Source: Micrococcales bacterium (GTDB lineage Bacteria > Actinomycetota > Actinomycetes > Actinomycetales > Cellulomonadaceae). From it: a DNA stretch of 64,000 nucleotides. Positions within the stretch are counted from its first letter, which is position 1. Each line of letters starts with the position of its first letter. Below, piece by piece: positions 39,063 through 46,782 of the stretch. The DNA is taken from the NCBI GenBank assembly GCA_009785115.1, contig WQWY01000010.1:1-64000 (forward strand). Reading direction: 5' to 3'. Below the pieces are notes generated by a model. The model searched no databases. It was not told the origin of the DNA and saw only the letters and a program-made list of their open reading frames with translations. Made by a program: the position numbers and the translations under genes.

Positions 39063-40154
39063 TCAACCGGTGCGCAGCAGCAGGGCTCCTGGCTCCGCCC
39101 AGGCCGTGAGCTCGGCCACGTCACCGACGATGTCCCCGTCCACCTGCATCGTGGCCGACCCGGTGACCTCCAGGTGGACCGCCTGGGCCCTGGCGTGGTC
39201 GATCCGGCCGATCTTCGCCGGCAGCACGTTGCGGAAGCCCACGCCCTGGAGCACCACCTCCCCGAACAGCTGCGCCCAGCCGGCCAGGCCACCTCGGGTG
39301 TCGATCACGGCGAGGTCCAGCCACCCGTCGTCGAGCAACGCGTCAGGCAGCAGGTTGATGCCCCCAGGCAGACGGCCGCAGTTGCCGACCAGCATCGAGC
39401 GCACCCACGCCGACTGCGGGTCGCCCCCGTCCCGTGCGACCCGCACCTTCAGCCGCTTGCCGTGCAGGTGACGGATGCCCGAGACGAAGTAGGCCATCCA
39501 GCCGACCCTCGCCTTGAGGTGGCTGTCGGTGTCGGCGACCATCGCCGCGTCGAAACCCAGCCCCGCGATGACCAAGAACAGGTGCTCGCGCTCGTCGCCG
39601 CCGTCCGGGCCCCAGCGGTCCACGTGCAGCCGCCCGACGTCGACCGCCTTGTCGTGCCCGTCCAGAGCCGTCGCGAACGCGGCCATCGGGTCACCCAGCG
39701 GCACGTCGATGTTGCGGGCCAGCAGGTTGCCGGTACCCAGCGGGATCAGCCCCATGGGCACGTACGAGCCCGCCATCGCCTCGGCCACCGCGCGCACCGT
39801 GCCGTCCCCGCCCACGGCGACGACGAGGTCTGCCCCGACAGCCAGGGCCTGACGAGCCTGACCGGTGCCCGGGTCCTGCGGGGTGGTCTCCAACCAGATC
39901 GGCTCCGAGAGGCCACGGTCCGCACAGGCGGCGACGACGCGCTCGCGCAGCCTCGCCAGGTCAGGCTTGGTCGGGTTGACGACGAGCGCGATCCGCAACC
40001 CCGTGCCGCTCCTCGAGCGGACCCGCTCCAGGGAGGGACGGACGAACGCGCTGCGTCGCAGACGCACGTGGCGACGCCACAAGAAGAGACCGAGACCGAC
40101 CCCGAGCAGGGCGAGAACCGCAGCGGCCACCGCCACCCAGCTCTCGACGCCCAT
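39063..40154 (-). CDS. Diacylglycerol kinase family lipid kinase
   Basis: Predicted membrane-associated lipid kinase (DgkB/YegS class). 363 residues: N-terminal membrane span (about 6-26), LRIALVVNPTKPD near 53-65, the nucleotide loop VVAVGGDGTVRAVAEA and PLGTGNLLARN, and the C-terminal beta domain with VAGLGFDA-like AGLGFDAAMV. Substrate may be diacylglycerol or another lipid. ATG at 40154 has TAGGGT 6 bases upstream and no Shine-Dalgarno. Confidence 0.93.
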   Translation of the reverse strand: MGVESWVAVAAAVLALLGVGLGLFLWRRHVRLRRSAFVRPSLERVRSRSGTGLRIALVVNPTKPDLARLRERVVAACADRGLSEPIWLETTPQDPGTGQARQALAVGADLVVAVGGDGTVRAVAEAMAGSYVPMGLIPLGTGNLLARNIDVPLGDPMAAFATALDGHDKAVDVGRLHVDRWGPDGGDEREHLFLVIAGLGFDAAMVADTDSHLKARVGWMAYFVSGIRHLHGKRLKVRVARDGGDPQSAWVRSMLVGNCGRLPGGINLLPDALLDDGWLDLAVIDTRGGLAGWAQLFGEVVLQGVGFRNVLPAKIGRIDHARAQAVHLEVTGSATMQVDGDIVGDVAELTAWAEPGALLLRTG

Positions 40155-40160
40155 GAAACG

Positions 40161-40166
40161 ACCCTA
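40161..40166 (-). promoter_or_regulatory. Leaderless -10 box of the lipid kinase gene
   Basis: TAGGGT on the minus strand, 6 bases before the ATG at 40154. Confidence 0.5.
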
Positions 40167-40213
40167 CGTGAGATCGCGAGCCGAGAAAGGACGAGCGGAG
40201 GGAGGATGGCCCG

Positions 40214-41074
40214 GTGCAGGCCCTCGACGACTGGTACCGCGACCATGCCCGCGAGCTGCCGTGGCGTGCCGCCGACCGCACCCCCTGGGGGGTGCTGGTC
40301 AGCGAGGTGATGCTGCAGCAGACCCCGGTGCACCGGGTCGAGCCGGTGTGGCGCGCGTGGCTGACCCGGTGGCCGACGCCTGCCGACCTGGCCGACGCGG
40401 ACCTCGCGGAGGTGCTGCGCGCCTGGGGCCGGCTGGGTTATCCGCGCCGTGCGCTGCGGCTGCACCAGGCGGCCGGGCTGATCCAGGACCGCCACGGCGG
40501 TCAGGTGCCCGACGACGAGACCGCGCTGCTCGCCCTGCCCGGCGTCGGCGGCTACACCGCGGCGGCGGTGCGGGCCTTCGCGTTCGGGCGCCGCGCCGTG
40601 GTGCTCGACACCAACGTCCGCCGGGTGCTGGCCCGCGCGCTGGCCGGCGACGCCCTGCCCCCGCCTCACCTGGTCGCCGCCGAGACCGCCACCGCCGACG
40701 CGCTGCTGCCCGACGACGACGCCGGTGCCGCGCTCACCGCCGCGGCGCTCATGGAGCTGGGGGCGCTGGTGTGCACCGCGCGCGGCCCGCGCTGCGAGCA
40801 TTGCCCGCTGGCACAGCGGTGCGCCTGGCTGGCCGCCGGCAGCCCGGCAGACACGCAGGCCCACCGACGCCGCAGCCAGCCCTGGCACGGCACGGACCGC
40901 CAGGCACGCGGCCAGGTGCTGGCTGCCCTGCGCGCCACCCACGGCCCCGTCCTCCTGGCCGACATCACCTGGCCCGACCGCGCCCAGCTGGACCGCTGCG
41001 TCGCCACGCTGGCTCATGACGGCCTCGTCGTCCACGACCCCGGGACGGCGACGGTGCGGCTCCCGTCGGCCTGA
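40214..41074 (+). CDS. mutY: A/G-specific adenine DNA glycosylase
   Basis: Removes A mispaired with 8-oxoguanine. 286 residues: SEVMLQQTPVHRV near 28-40, helix-hairpin-helix LPGVGGYTAAAVRAFAFG, catalytic Asp in VVLDTNVRRVL, and the 4Fe-4S ligands C-x6-C-x2-C-x5-C (first Cys in LVCTARGP). The C-terminal NUDIX-like 8-oxoG recognition domain of the 350-residue Proteobacterial enzyme is mostly absent, leaving a short tail, as in other actinobacteria. GTG at 40214 follows GGAGG. Divergent from the lipid kinase gene. Confidence 0.94.
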   Translation: MQALDDWYRDHARELPWRAADRTPWGVLVSEVMLQQTPVHRVEPVWRAWLTRWPTPADLADADLAEVLRAWGRLGYPRRALRLHQAAGLIQDRHGGQVPDDETALLALPGVGGYTAAAVRAFAFGRRAVVLDTNVRRVLARALAGDALPPPHLVAAETATADALLPDDDAGAALTAAALMELGALVCTARGPRCEHCPLAQRCAWLAAGSPADTQAHRRRSQPWHGTDRQARGQVLAALRATHGPVLLADITWPDRAQLDRCVATLAHDGLVVHDPGTATVRLPSA

Positions 41075-41152
41075 GCGCCTGTCGCCGTCCCGCTCCGCTC
41101 GCTCGTCGAAGAATCGTCGCTCGAACGGGCGCCGCGACGGGGTCACCTCCGA

Positions 41153-41158
41153 TAGGTT
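41153..41158 (+). promoter_or_regulatory. Leaderless -10 box of the DUF4190 gene
   Basis: TAGGTT, 7 bases before the ATG at 41166. The identical hexamer and spacing precede the DUF4190-transglutaminase gene at 50032. Confidence 0.5.
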
Positions 41159-41165
41159 CGTGCCC

Positions 41166-41693
41166 ATGAGCCAGACGCCTCAGGACCCGTACGCACCCGG
41201 CCCAGACGGACAGCCGTGGTCGCAGCCAGAACCGAACCAGAGCCCAGGCGGCACCCAGCCGCCCTCGGGCCCCGGGTACCCGCCCCCGACGGTAGGCGGC
41301 ACTCCCCCCGCGAGCCCCGCCTACCCGCCGCCACCGCCCGCCTACGGCCCTCCCCCGTCGACGCCTGCCGGCCCGCCAGCCTACGGCCACCCGGGCACCG
41401 TGCCCCCGGTCGTCTACCAAGACCCGTCGCAGAAGACGAACGGCCTGGCGATCACGTCGATGATCTGCGGCATCGTCGGTGTCGTCGTGTGCTGCCTCTG
41501 GTTCCTCGCCGGGCCGGCGGCGGTCATCACCGGCTTCATCGCGCGCGGCCAGATCGCCAAGGGGCAGGGCAAGGGCAGCGGCATGGCCATGACGGGCCTG
41601 ATCCTGGGCTTCGTCGCCATCGCCATCGGCGTCATCGCGCTGATCCTCAACGGCACCGGTGCCCTGGTCGAGTGGACCGACAGCCTGAGCTGA
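41166..41693 (+). CDS. DUF4190 membrane protein with Pro-rich N-terminus
   Basis: Unknown function. 175 residues: a Pro/Gly/Tyr-rich cytoplasmic-type N-terminal half (residues 1-90, repeats of PPPAYGPPP type) followed by the DUF4190 module, two membrane spans with KTNGLAITSMICGIVGVVVC and GSGMAMTGLILGFVAIAIG. The Lys/Gly-rich loop between (AKGQGKGSG) is typical. It is one of four DUF4190 proteins in this region. Convergent with the LCP gene, 27 bases apart. Confidence 0.85.
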   Translation: MSQTPQDPYAPGPDGQPWSQPEPNQSPGGTQPPSGPGYPPPTVGGTPPASPAYPPPPPAYGPPPSTPAGPPAYGHPGTVPPVVYQDPSQKTNGLAITSMICGIVGVVVCCLWFLAGPAAVITGFIARGQIAKGQGKGSGMAMTGLILGFVAIAIGVIALILNGTGALVEWTDSLS

Positions 41694-41720
41694 CGACAGC
41701 CTCTCTCCCCTCGACGGCCG

Positions 41721-42881
41721 CTACCTCCCGGCAGCGGTCGTCGGGGGGTGGGAGAGCACATCGGTGACCGGGGTGTCGGCGATCATCGCGGCCCACAGCT
41801 CGTCGGCCTCGGAGGTCCAGACCACGCGGTTGGGGTTCTGGGGGGCGGCGGCGAAGGGGACCGTCACGAACACGATGTCGTCGGCACGCACCGACCGCAG
41901 CGACATGGCCAGGCTCGTCGCGTCGCCCATCGTCAGCCCCGAGTCGATGGTCATCGACGACAAGGTCGCGTTGAGCAGGCGGGTCAGGGCCACGGTGTCG
42001 CTGACGTCAGACGCCGACACCTTGCGAGCGAGGGCACCGAGCAGCTGTTGCTGGTTGGCGATGCGGGCGATGTCTGACCCGTCGGTGCCCACGACGAACC
42101 GCGCACGGACGAAGTCGAGCGCCTGCGGGCCGTCGAGATGGTTGCGCCCGGCCGGCAGGTCGAGCCGGGTCGAGGACGACCAGTCCCGCATGGGCTCGTC
42201 CAGGTAGATCTCCACACCTCCGACCGCGTCCACCATCTGCTCGAACCCGGCGAAGTCCACCAGCGCGACGTGGTCGATGCGCACCCCTGTGGCCGACTCC
42301 ACCGTGACCCAGGCGCACGCCACCGCCGAGGCCAGGTCTCCTCCCGCGGCCCAGCCTCGGGAGAACGCCGAGTTGATCATGGCCTCAGACCGCGGCGCCG
42401 TGGTCTTGCCACCGGTGGCCTTGCACGCCGGGATGTCGACCAACGAGTCCCGTGGGATCGAGACCAGCTCGACACGGCTGCGGTCGGCCGAGACATGCAT
42501 GATGATCGTGGTGTCGGTACGCATCCCCTCGGCACCACCCACGTCGTCGATCGCCGCACCGTTCTCGTCCATGCGGCTGTCAGACCCGAGCAGCAAGATG
42601 TTCACCGCACCGCCCGACGCCGAGGTGCCCGCGACGGCGGGGTCGCGGTCGAGCAGGCCGGAGACGTCCACCCGGTCAGGAGCCTGGTAGAGGTGGACGA
42701 CCAGCGCGGCAGCGGCGACGACACCGCACGTCAGCAGCACCACGACCCCCAGGGCGACACCACGCCACACAGGGTGGCGGGGGAGCAGGCGACCGTGGCG
42801 AGACGCACGACGAGCAGGACCGTCAGGGATGGCTGGCGGTCGCGTCAGGTCAGGGTCCAGAGGCGACACGGAGGCGGGCAC
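41721..42881 (-). CDS. LytR-CpsA-Psr (LCP) family cell-wall glycopolymer ligase
   Basis: Predicted to attach teichoic-acid-like or arabinogalactan-like polymers to peptidoglycan. 386 residues: one membrane span near 45-68 (WRGVALGVVVLLTCGVVAAA), then an LCP domain with NILLLGSDSRMDENG, RTDTTIIMHVSADRSRVELV, SIPRDSLVDIP and RNHLDGPQALDFVRAR, including the conserved Arg/Asp residues. The start is uncertain: GTG at 42881 has TATCGT 5 bases upstream; GTG at 42869 is the alternative. Confidence 0.9.
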   Translation of the reverse strand: MPASVSPLDPDLTRPPAIPDGPARRASRHGRLLPRHPVWRGVALGVVVLLTCGVVAAAALVVHLYQAPDRVDVSGLLDRDPAVAGTSASGGAVNILLLGSDSRMDENGAAIDDVGGAEGMRTDTTIIMHVSADRSRVELVSIPRDSLVDIPACKATGGKTTAPRSEAMINSAFSRGWAAGGDLASAVACAWVTVESATGVRIDHVALVDFAGFEQMVDAVGGVEIYLDEPMRDWSSSTRLDLPAGRNHLDGPQALDFVRARFVVGTDGSDIARIANQQQLLGALARKVSASDVSDTVALTRLLNATLSSMTIDSGLTMGDATSLAMSLRSVRADDIVFVTVPFAAAPQNPNRVVWTSEADELWAAMIADTPVTDVLSHPPTTAAGR

Positions 42882-42886
42882 CCTCA

Positions 42887-42892
42887 ACGATA
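42887..42892 (-). promoter_or_regulatory. Possible leaderless -10 box of the LCP gene
   Basis: TATCGT on the minus strand, 5 bases before the GTG at 42881. Confidence 0.35.
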
Positions 42893-43069
42893 AGCACGCA
42901 TCGTCCCGGTATGGGGTGTTTTGTCCTTCTGGGCACAGGTCGCGCACGCGATCCACCCGAACGGCGGGGCGCCACAGGCTCTGACGGTGCTCTGTCTGCG
43001 ACGGCACTCTGTCCGCAGACGGTGCCAGCTTTCAGAAGGGTGCCACCGCCGACGCTCTCCCTGGGTGCC

Positions 43070-43696
43070 TCAGGTGAGCGCCAGGCACAGGCCGGTCCTG
43101 TCGCCCCTCGCCCAGCCCTCGCTCGTCGGAGCCATGCTGACCAGACGTCCGGCGACGGCCAGGTCTGGGGCCTCGGCACGGCACACCGCGGCGATCGCCT
43201 CGTCCAGGTTCACCTGCCCGGGCCACGCACCCGCGGCATCGACGGCGAGCGACTCACGCACGATCACCTCGGCCGCGTGAGGCCCGTCGCAGGGCACCAC
43301 CCTCACCGTGTCGACCACAGCGGCGGTCGGCAGGTCGGCCAGGCAGTGGCCGACCACCAGCTGGGCGACGTGCGCGTCACGTGCCGTGGTGATCTCGACC
43401 GGCAGCGGCTGCGAGGCCTGGACGTTACGGACGAGGACCACCAGCAGCACCCCGGCCACCAGCGTCTGGACGGCTCCGAGCACGACGGCGACCTTCGCCA
43501 GGACGCCACCCCTGGTCCCGTCGGCCGCGGTGCGGCGCCAGGCGAGGGCGCCGAGCACCAGGGCCAGCGGGAACAGCCCGACGAGCGCACAGACCAGGGC
43601 AGCGACGGCGAGACCGTCGAGCCGGGGGCGGACGGGAGGCCCCGTCCACCCACCGGCCCGGTACGGCTGCGCGTAGCCTGGCGGGCCCCAGGTCAG
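43070..43696 (-). CDS. DUF4190 plus septum-formation domain protein, apparent CTG start
   Basis: 208 residues if read from a CTG at 43696. The codons after it give a Pro/Gly/Tyr-rich head (TWGPPGYAQPY), then a DUF4190 first span (LDGLAVAALVCALVGLFPLA), a second span, and an extracytoplasmic septum-formation-like domain with VVGHCLADL, VVPCDGPHAAEV and GLCLAL. No ATG, GTG or TTG exists in frame between the upstream gene's stop and the middle of the first membrane span; the first GTG (43558) would delete half of that span. The CTG overlaps the TGA of the upstream gene as CTGA, and AGGG lies 6 bases before it, which mirrors the GTGA/ATGA couplings elsewhere here. Confidence 0.72.
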   Translation of the reverse strand: MTWGPPGYAQPYRAGGWTGPPVRPRLDGLAVAALVCALVGLFPLALVLGALAWRRTAADGTRGGVLAKVAVVLGAVQTLVAGVLLVVLVRNVQASQPLPVEITTARDAHVAQLVVGHCLADLPTAAVVDTVRVVPCDGPHAAEVIVRESLAVDAAGAWPGQVNLDEAIAAVCRAEAPDLAVAGRLVSMAPTSEGWARGDRTGLCLALT

Positions 43697-44763
43697 GGCA
43701 CGCCCTGGAAGGTGCCGGCGATCAGCGAGCCGACGAGCAGGTCGGTCTCGTCCTCAGGCCGCAGCACGCAGTACCCGGTGTTGTCACCCTGGTTGATCTG
43801 ACGGGCGCTCGGGTACCAGATGTCGACGTTGGAGTCGTTGTACCACTTCTCGTTGCCCTGGACCATCGGCGCGAGCACGTCGTGCCAGCAGGTGGTGATC
43901 TGGTCGTCGATGATCGGGTCGGACTGGTTGACCGGAGCCCTGGACCAGGTGAAGGTCGAGATGATCTCCAGCGCGTGCGGGGTCTCGCAGTCGACCCGCC
44001 GGGCGTCGGAGAAGTCGAACTTGCTCGAGTAGACGTCGAAGCACGTGCCCAGAGGGATGTTCTGGTCGAGCGTGTAGGCGCCGGGGATGCCGCTCCCGCT
44101 GCCGGTCCACGGGTCGTCGGTCTCGTCGTCCGTCGGGGTGACGGTGGGGGTCTCGATCGTCGGGGACCAGGTCGCCACGGCGTCCTCGACCGCCTCCCCG
44201 AGCTTCACCACACCCGTGACCAGGAGGACGCCGAGGACGATGCCGCCGATCATCCCGAGAGCACCCAGGATCACACCGGTGACGGCCAGCCCCTTGCCCT
44301 TGCCCTCACCCTTCTTGATCTTGCCGAGCCCCATGAGACCGGTGATGAGCGCGACGAGCCCGACGATCGGGAGGCACAGGCCGACGATGCCGGTGATGAG
44401 CGCGGTGAGCGCCAGGCCGTTCGTCCGCTCCCCCGAGTCCGTCGTGCCCGCGTACCCACCCGGGGAGTACGACTGCCCCGGCCCCGGGTAGGGCGCCGGG
44501 CCACCGGGCGGCGGTGCGGGCGTGAAGCTGGGCGACCCCCCGGGCTGGTACCCCGGAGGCTGGTACCCAGGAGCAGGAGGCGGCGGCGGGGCGCCTTCGG
44601 GCTGGTACCCCGGAGGCGGCGGGGCGCCGTACCCGGGAGCGGCCTGGCCGGGGTCGGGGGTGTACCCGGGGGGGCCCGGCGGCGGGGGCGGGGGCGCACC
44701 TCCCTGGGCGTTCGGGTCGTTCGGGTCGGGCGTGCTGTAGGGATTCGGAGGCACCTCGCTCAT
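43693..44763 (-). CDS. DUF4190 plus septum-formation domain protein
   Basis: Unknown function, possibly envelope or division related. 356 residues: 130 residues of Pro/Gly/Tyr-rich repeats (GYQPPGYQPGG and similar), a DUF4190 module with two spans (TNGLALTALITGIVGLCLP and GKGLAVTGVILGALG), an acidic Thr/Asp linker, and an extracytoplasmic septum-formation domain with PLGTCFDVYSS, RVDCETPHALEIIS and GYCVLRPEDE. ATG at 44763 has TAAGCT 7 bases upstream. The stop overlaps the next gene's apparent CTG start. Confidence 0.85.
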   Translation of the reverse strand: MSEVPPNPYSTPDPNDPNAQGGAPPPPPPGPPGYTPDPGQAAPGYGAPPPPGYQPEGAPPPPPAPGYQPPGYQPGGSPSFTPAPPPGGPAPYPGPGQSYSPGGYAGTTDSGERTNGLALTALITGIVGLCLPIVGLVALITGLMGLGKIKKGEGKGKGLAVTGVILGALGMIGGIVLGVLLVTGVVKLGEAVEDAVATWSPTIETPTVTPTDDETDDPWTGSGSGIPGAYTLDQNIPLGTCFDVYSSKFDFSDARRVDCETPHALEIISTFTWSRAPVNQSDPIIDDQITTCWHDVLAPMVQGNEKWYNDSNVDIWYPSARQINQGDNTGYCVLRPEDETDLLVGSLIAGTFQGVP

Positions 44764-44770
44764 AGCGCAG

Positions 44771-44776
44771 AGCTTA
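44771..44776 (-). promoter_or_regulatory. Leaderless -10 box of the DUF4190-septum gene
   Basis: TAAGCT on the minus strand, 7 bases before the ATG at 44763. Confidence 0.45.
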
Positions 44777-44789
44777 GCGGAAAATACTG

Positions 44790-44812
44790 GTGCCCGCGTC
44801 GACATCGGGCAC
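44790..44812. promoter_or_regulatory. Inverted repeat over the -35 region of the DUF4190-septum gene
   Basis: GTGCCCG (44790-44796) and CGGGCAC (44806-44812), perfect 7-base arms with a 9-base spacer, covering the position expected for the -35. Candidate operator. Confidence 0.35.
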
Positions 44813-44904
44813 GTTTGTACGAAATAGAGCGCCCGATCGTGAGGCGTGTGCCGGACTAGATAGGACAACAGGCCCCCATCGCGCCGCCGAGCACGGGTGA
44901 GACC

Positions 44905-45708
44905 TCAGCCACCTGCCGCCGGGTCGATGTCCAGCACGACCGGCACGTGGTCGGACGGCCCCTTGCCCTTGCGCTCGGCACGCTCGATGCTCACCCCGGT
45001 GACCTTGCCGACCAGGGCCGGCGAGACGTACGCCAGGTCGATGCGCATGCCCTCGCCGCGCGGGAACCTCAGCTGTTGGTAGTCCCAGTAGGTGTAGGTG
45101 TGCTCGGCGGGCACGTGCACCCTGGTGATCTCGGTGTACCCGGCGGCGTCGAACGCCCTCAGGGCGGCCCTCTCCGGCTCGGTGACGTGCGTGCGCCCGG
45201 CGAAGAACGCCGGGTCCCACACGTCGGTGTCCAGCAGGGCCACGTTCCAGTCTCCGACCAGCGCGATCGCCGCCTGCGGGTCGTCGGCCAGCCAGCCGGC
45301 GGCGGCGTCGCGCAGCGCGGCCAGCCAGCCCAGCTTGTAGGTGTAGTGCGGGTCGTCGACCTCCCGGCCGTTGGGCACGTACAGGCTCCACACCCGCACC
45401 CCGGCGCAGGTCACGCCCAGCGCCCGAGGCTCGGGCACCGACGGGTCTGGCCACCCCGGCATCCCGGGGAACCCGCGCTCGACCTCGTCGGCCCCGACGC
45501 GGGAGGCCACCGCGACACCGTTCCACTGGTCGCGCCCGTATGTGATGATCTGGTAGCCGGCGTCGACGAACCGGTCGCGGGGAAACTTCTCGTCAGAGAC
45601 CTTCGTCTCCTGCATGGCCAGGACGTCGATCTCCGCGCTCTCGCAGAACGCCAGGACCCGGTCGACGCGAGAGCGGACGGAGTTCACGTTCCAGGTGGCT
45701 AGGCGCAT
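44905..45708 (-). CDS. xthA: Exodeoxyribonuclease III
   Basis: AP endonuclease/3'-5' exonuclease for base-excision repair. 267 residues: MRLATWNVNSVRSRVDRVL, catalytic LAMQETKV, SLYVPNG, VGDWNVAL, and the C-terminal GMRIDLAYVS and PSDHVPVVLDID with Asp-His. Complete and normal length. ATG at 45708 has TAGTTT 6 bases upstream, and a perfect palindrome directly beyond it. Confidence 0.95.
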   Translation of the reverse strand: MRLATWNVNSVRSRVDRVLAFCESAEIDVLAMQETKVSDEKFPRDRFVDAGYQIITYGRDQWNGVAVASRVGADEVERGFPGMPGWPDPSVPEPRALGVTCAGVRVWSLYVPNGREVDDPHYTYKLGWLAALRDAAAGWLADDPQAAIALVGDWNVALLDTDVWDPAFFAGRTHVTEPERAALRAFDAAGYTEITRVHVPAEHTYTYWDYQQLRFPRGEGMRIDLAYVSPALVGKVTGVSIERAERKGKGPSDHVPVVLDIDPAAGG

Positions 45709-45714
45709 GGGTGG

Positions 45715-45720
45715 AAACTA
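45715..45720 (-). promoter_or_regulatory. Leaderless -10 box of xthA
   Basis: TAGTTT on the minus strand, 6 bases before the ATG at 45708. Confidence 0.45.
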
Positions 45721-45740
45721 CCTCCTCCTTGAGGAGGAGG
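45721..45740. promoter_or_regulatory. Palindrome abutting the xthA -10 box
   Basis: CCTCCTCCT, TG, AGGAGGAGG: perfect 9-base arms around two central bases, starting immediately upstream of the -10 hexamer and filling the promoter spacer. If the xthA mRNA is leaderless this element is not transcribed with it and would act as DNA, as an operator. The ABC transporter operon starts 101 bases away on the other strand. Confidence 0.5.
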
Positions 45741-45840
45741 CCCGAACCGCACGGATCCGTCTTGCGGGCTATGCACAACATCCGGCTCACGGCGCGACAC
45801 TTCACCCCGGAAGCAACCCATCTCGAAAGAGGTCCGACCC

Positions 45841-46782
45841 ATGATCGTCGCCAGAGGGCTGTCGAAGACGTTCGGCAGCGTGCGCGCCGTCGACGACGTG
45901 TCGTTCACCGTCGAGCCAGGCCGGGTGACCGGGTTCCTCGGCCCGAACGGTGCCGGCAAGTCGACCACCATGCGGATGGCCGTGGGGCTCGACCGCCCCA
46001 CCGCGGGCGCGGTCACCGTGAACGGCAGGCCGTACGCCCACCACCGGGCACCGTTGACCCAGGTGGGAGCGCTGCTGGACGCCAAGGCCATGCACCCGGG
46101 CCGCACCGCGCGCCAGCACCTGCGGTGCGTCGCCGCGACGCACGGGATCGGCAAGGCCCGCGTGGACGAGGTGCTGGGCATGACCGGCCTGGAGTCGGTG
46201 GCCGACAAGCGCGTCAAGGGCTTCTCCCTCGGCATGGGTCAACGGCTGGGCATCGCGGTGGCGATGCTCGGCGACCCGAGCACGCTGATCCTGGACGAGC
46301 CGGTCAACGGCCTGGACCCTGAAGGGGTCATCTGGGTGCGAGACCTGGCCAAGCACCTGGCGAGCCAGGGTCGCACCGTGTTCCTGTCCAGCCACCTCAT
46401 GGCCGAGGTGGCGCAGACCGCCGACCACGTGATCGTCATCGGCCGGGGCCGCATCCTCGCCGACGCCCCGATCGCCACGCTCCTGGCCGGGCCGGGGCAC
46501 GAGACGTCACGGGCACGCGCACCGCGCGCGGCCGAGCTCGCGACCGCCCTGCGCGCCCGGGGCCTCACCGTGACCCAGACCGACACCGAGCACCTGGAGA
46601 TCATCGCCGGCACCAAGGACGTGGCCGAGGCGGCGCTGGCTGCCGGCATCGCGGTGCACGAGCTCGCACCGGTGAGCACCTCCCTGGAGGAGGCGTACCT
46701 CGCGCTGACCACCGACGAGGTGGAGTACCGCTCCAGCGCCCCGGCCCCGACCGCCCCGACCGCGACGGAGGTCGCCCGATGA
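45841..46782 (+). CDS. ABC transporter ATP-binding protein (ABC-2 type exporter)
   Basis: ATPase of an export system. 313 residues: Walker A GPNGAGKSTTMRM near 37, signature GFSLGMGQRLGIA (SLGMG in place of LSGGQ), Walker B TLILDEPVNGLDPEG, and switch His in FLSSHLMAE. The C-terminal 70 residues form the domain found in DrrA/CcmA-like ATPases. ATG at 45841 follows AAAGAGG. Overlaps the permease gene as ATGA (46779-46782). Substrate unknown; related systems export lipids, drugs or antibiotics. Confidence 0.92.
   Translation: MIVARGLSKTFGSVRAVDDVSFTVEPGRVTGFLGPNGAGKSTTMRMAVGLDRPTAGAVTVNGRPYAHHRAPLTQVGALLDAKAMHPGRTARQHLRCVAATHGIGKARVDEVLGMTGLESVADKRVKGFSLGMGQRLGIAVAMLGDPSTLILDEPVNGLDPEGVIWVRDLAKHLASQGRTVFLSSHLMAEVAQTADHVIVIGRGRILADAPIATLLAGPGHETSRARAPRAAELATALRARGLTVTQTDTEHLEIIAGTKDVAEAALAAGIAVHELAPVSTSLEEAYLALTTDEVEYRSSAPAPTAPTATEVAR

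Noticed and set aside
42983-43027. Short GACGGTGC-type direct repeats between the LCP and septum-domain genes
   Set aside because: Only two and a half imperfect units, easily explained by base composition.
45709-45740. Hairpin hiding the xthA Shine-Dalgarno
   Set aside because: The AGGAGG is 12-15 bases from the ATG and TAGTTT sits 6 bases before the start, so a leaderless mRNA without this hairpin is more likely.
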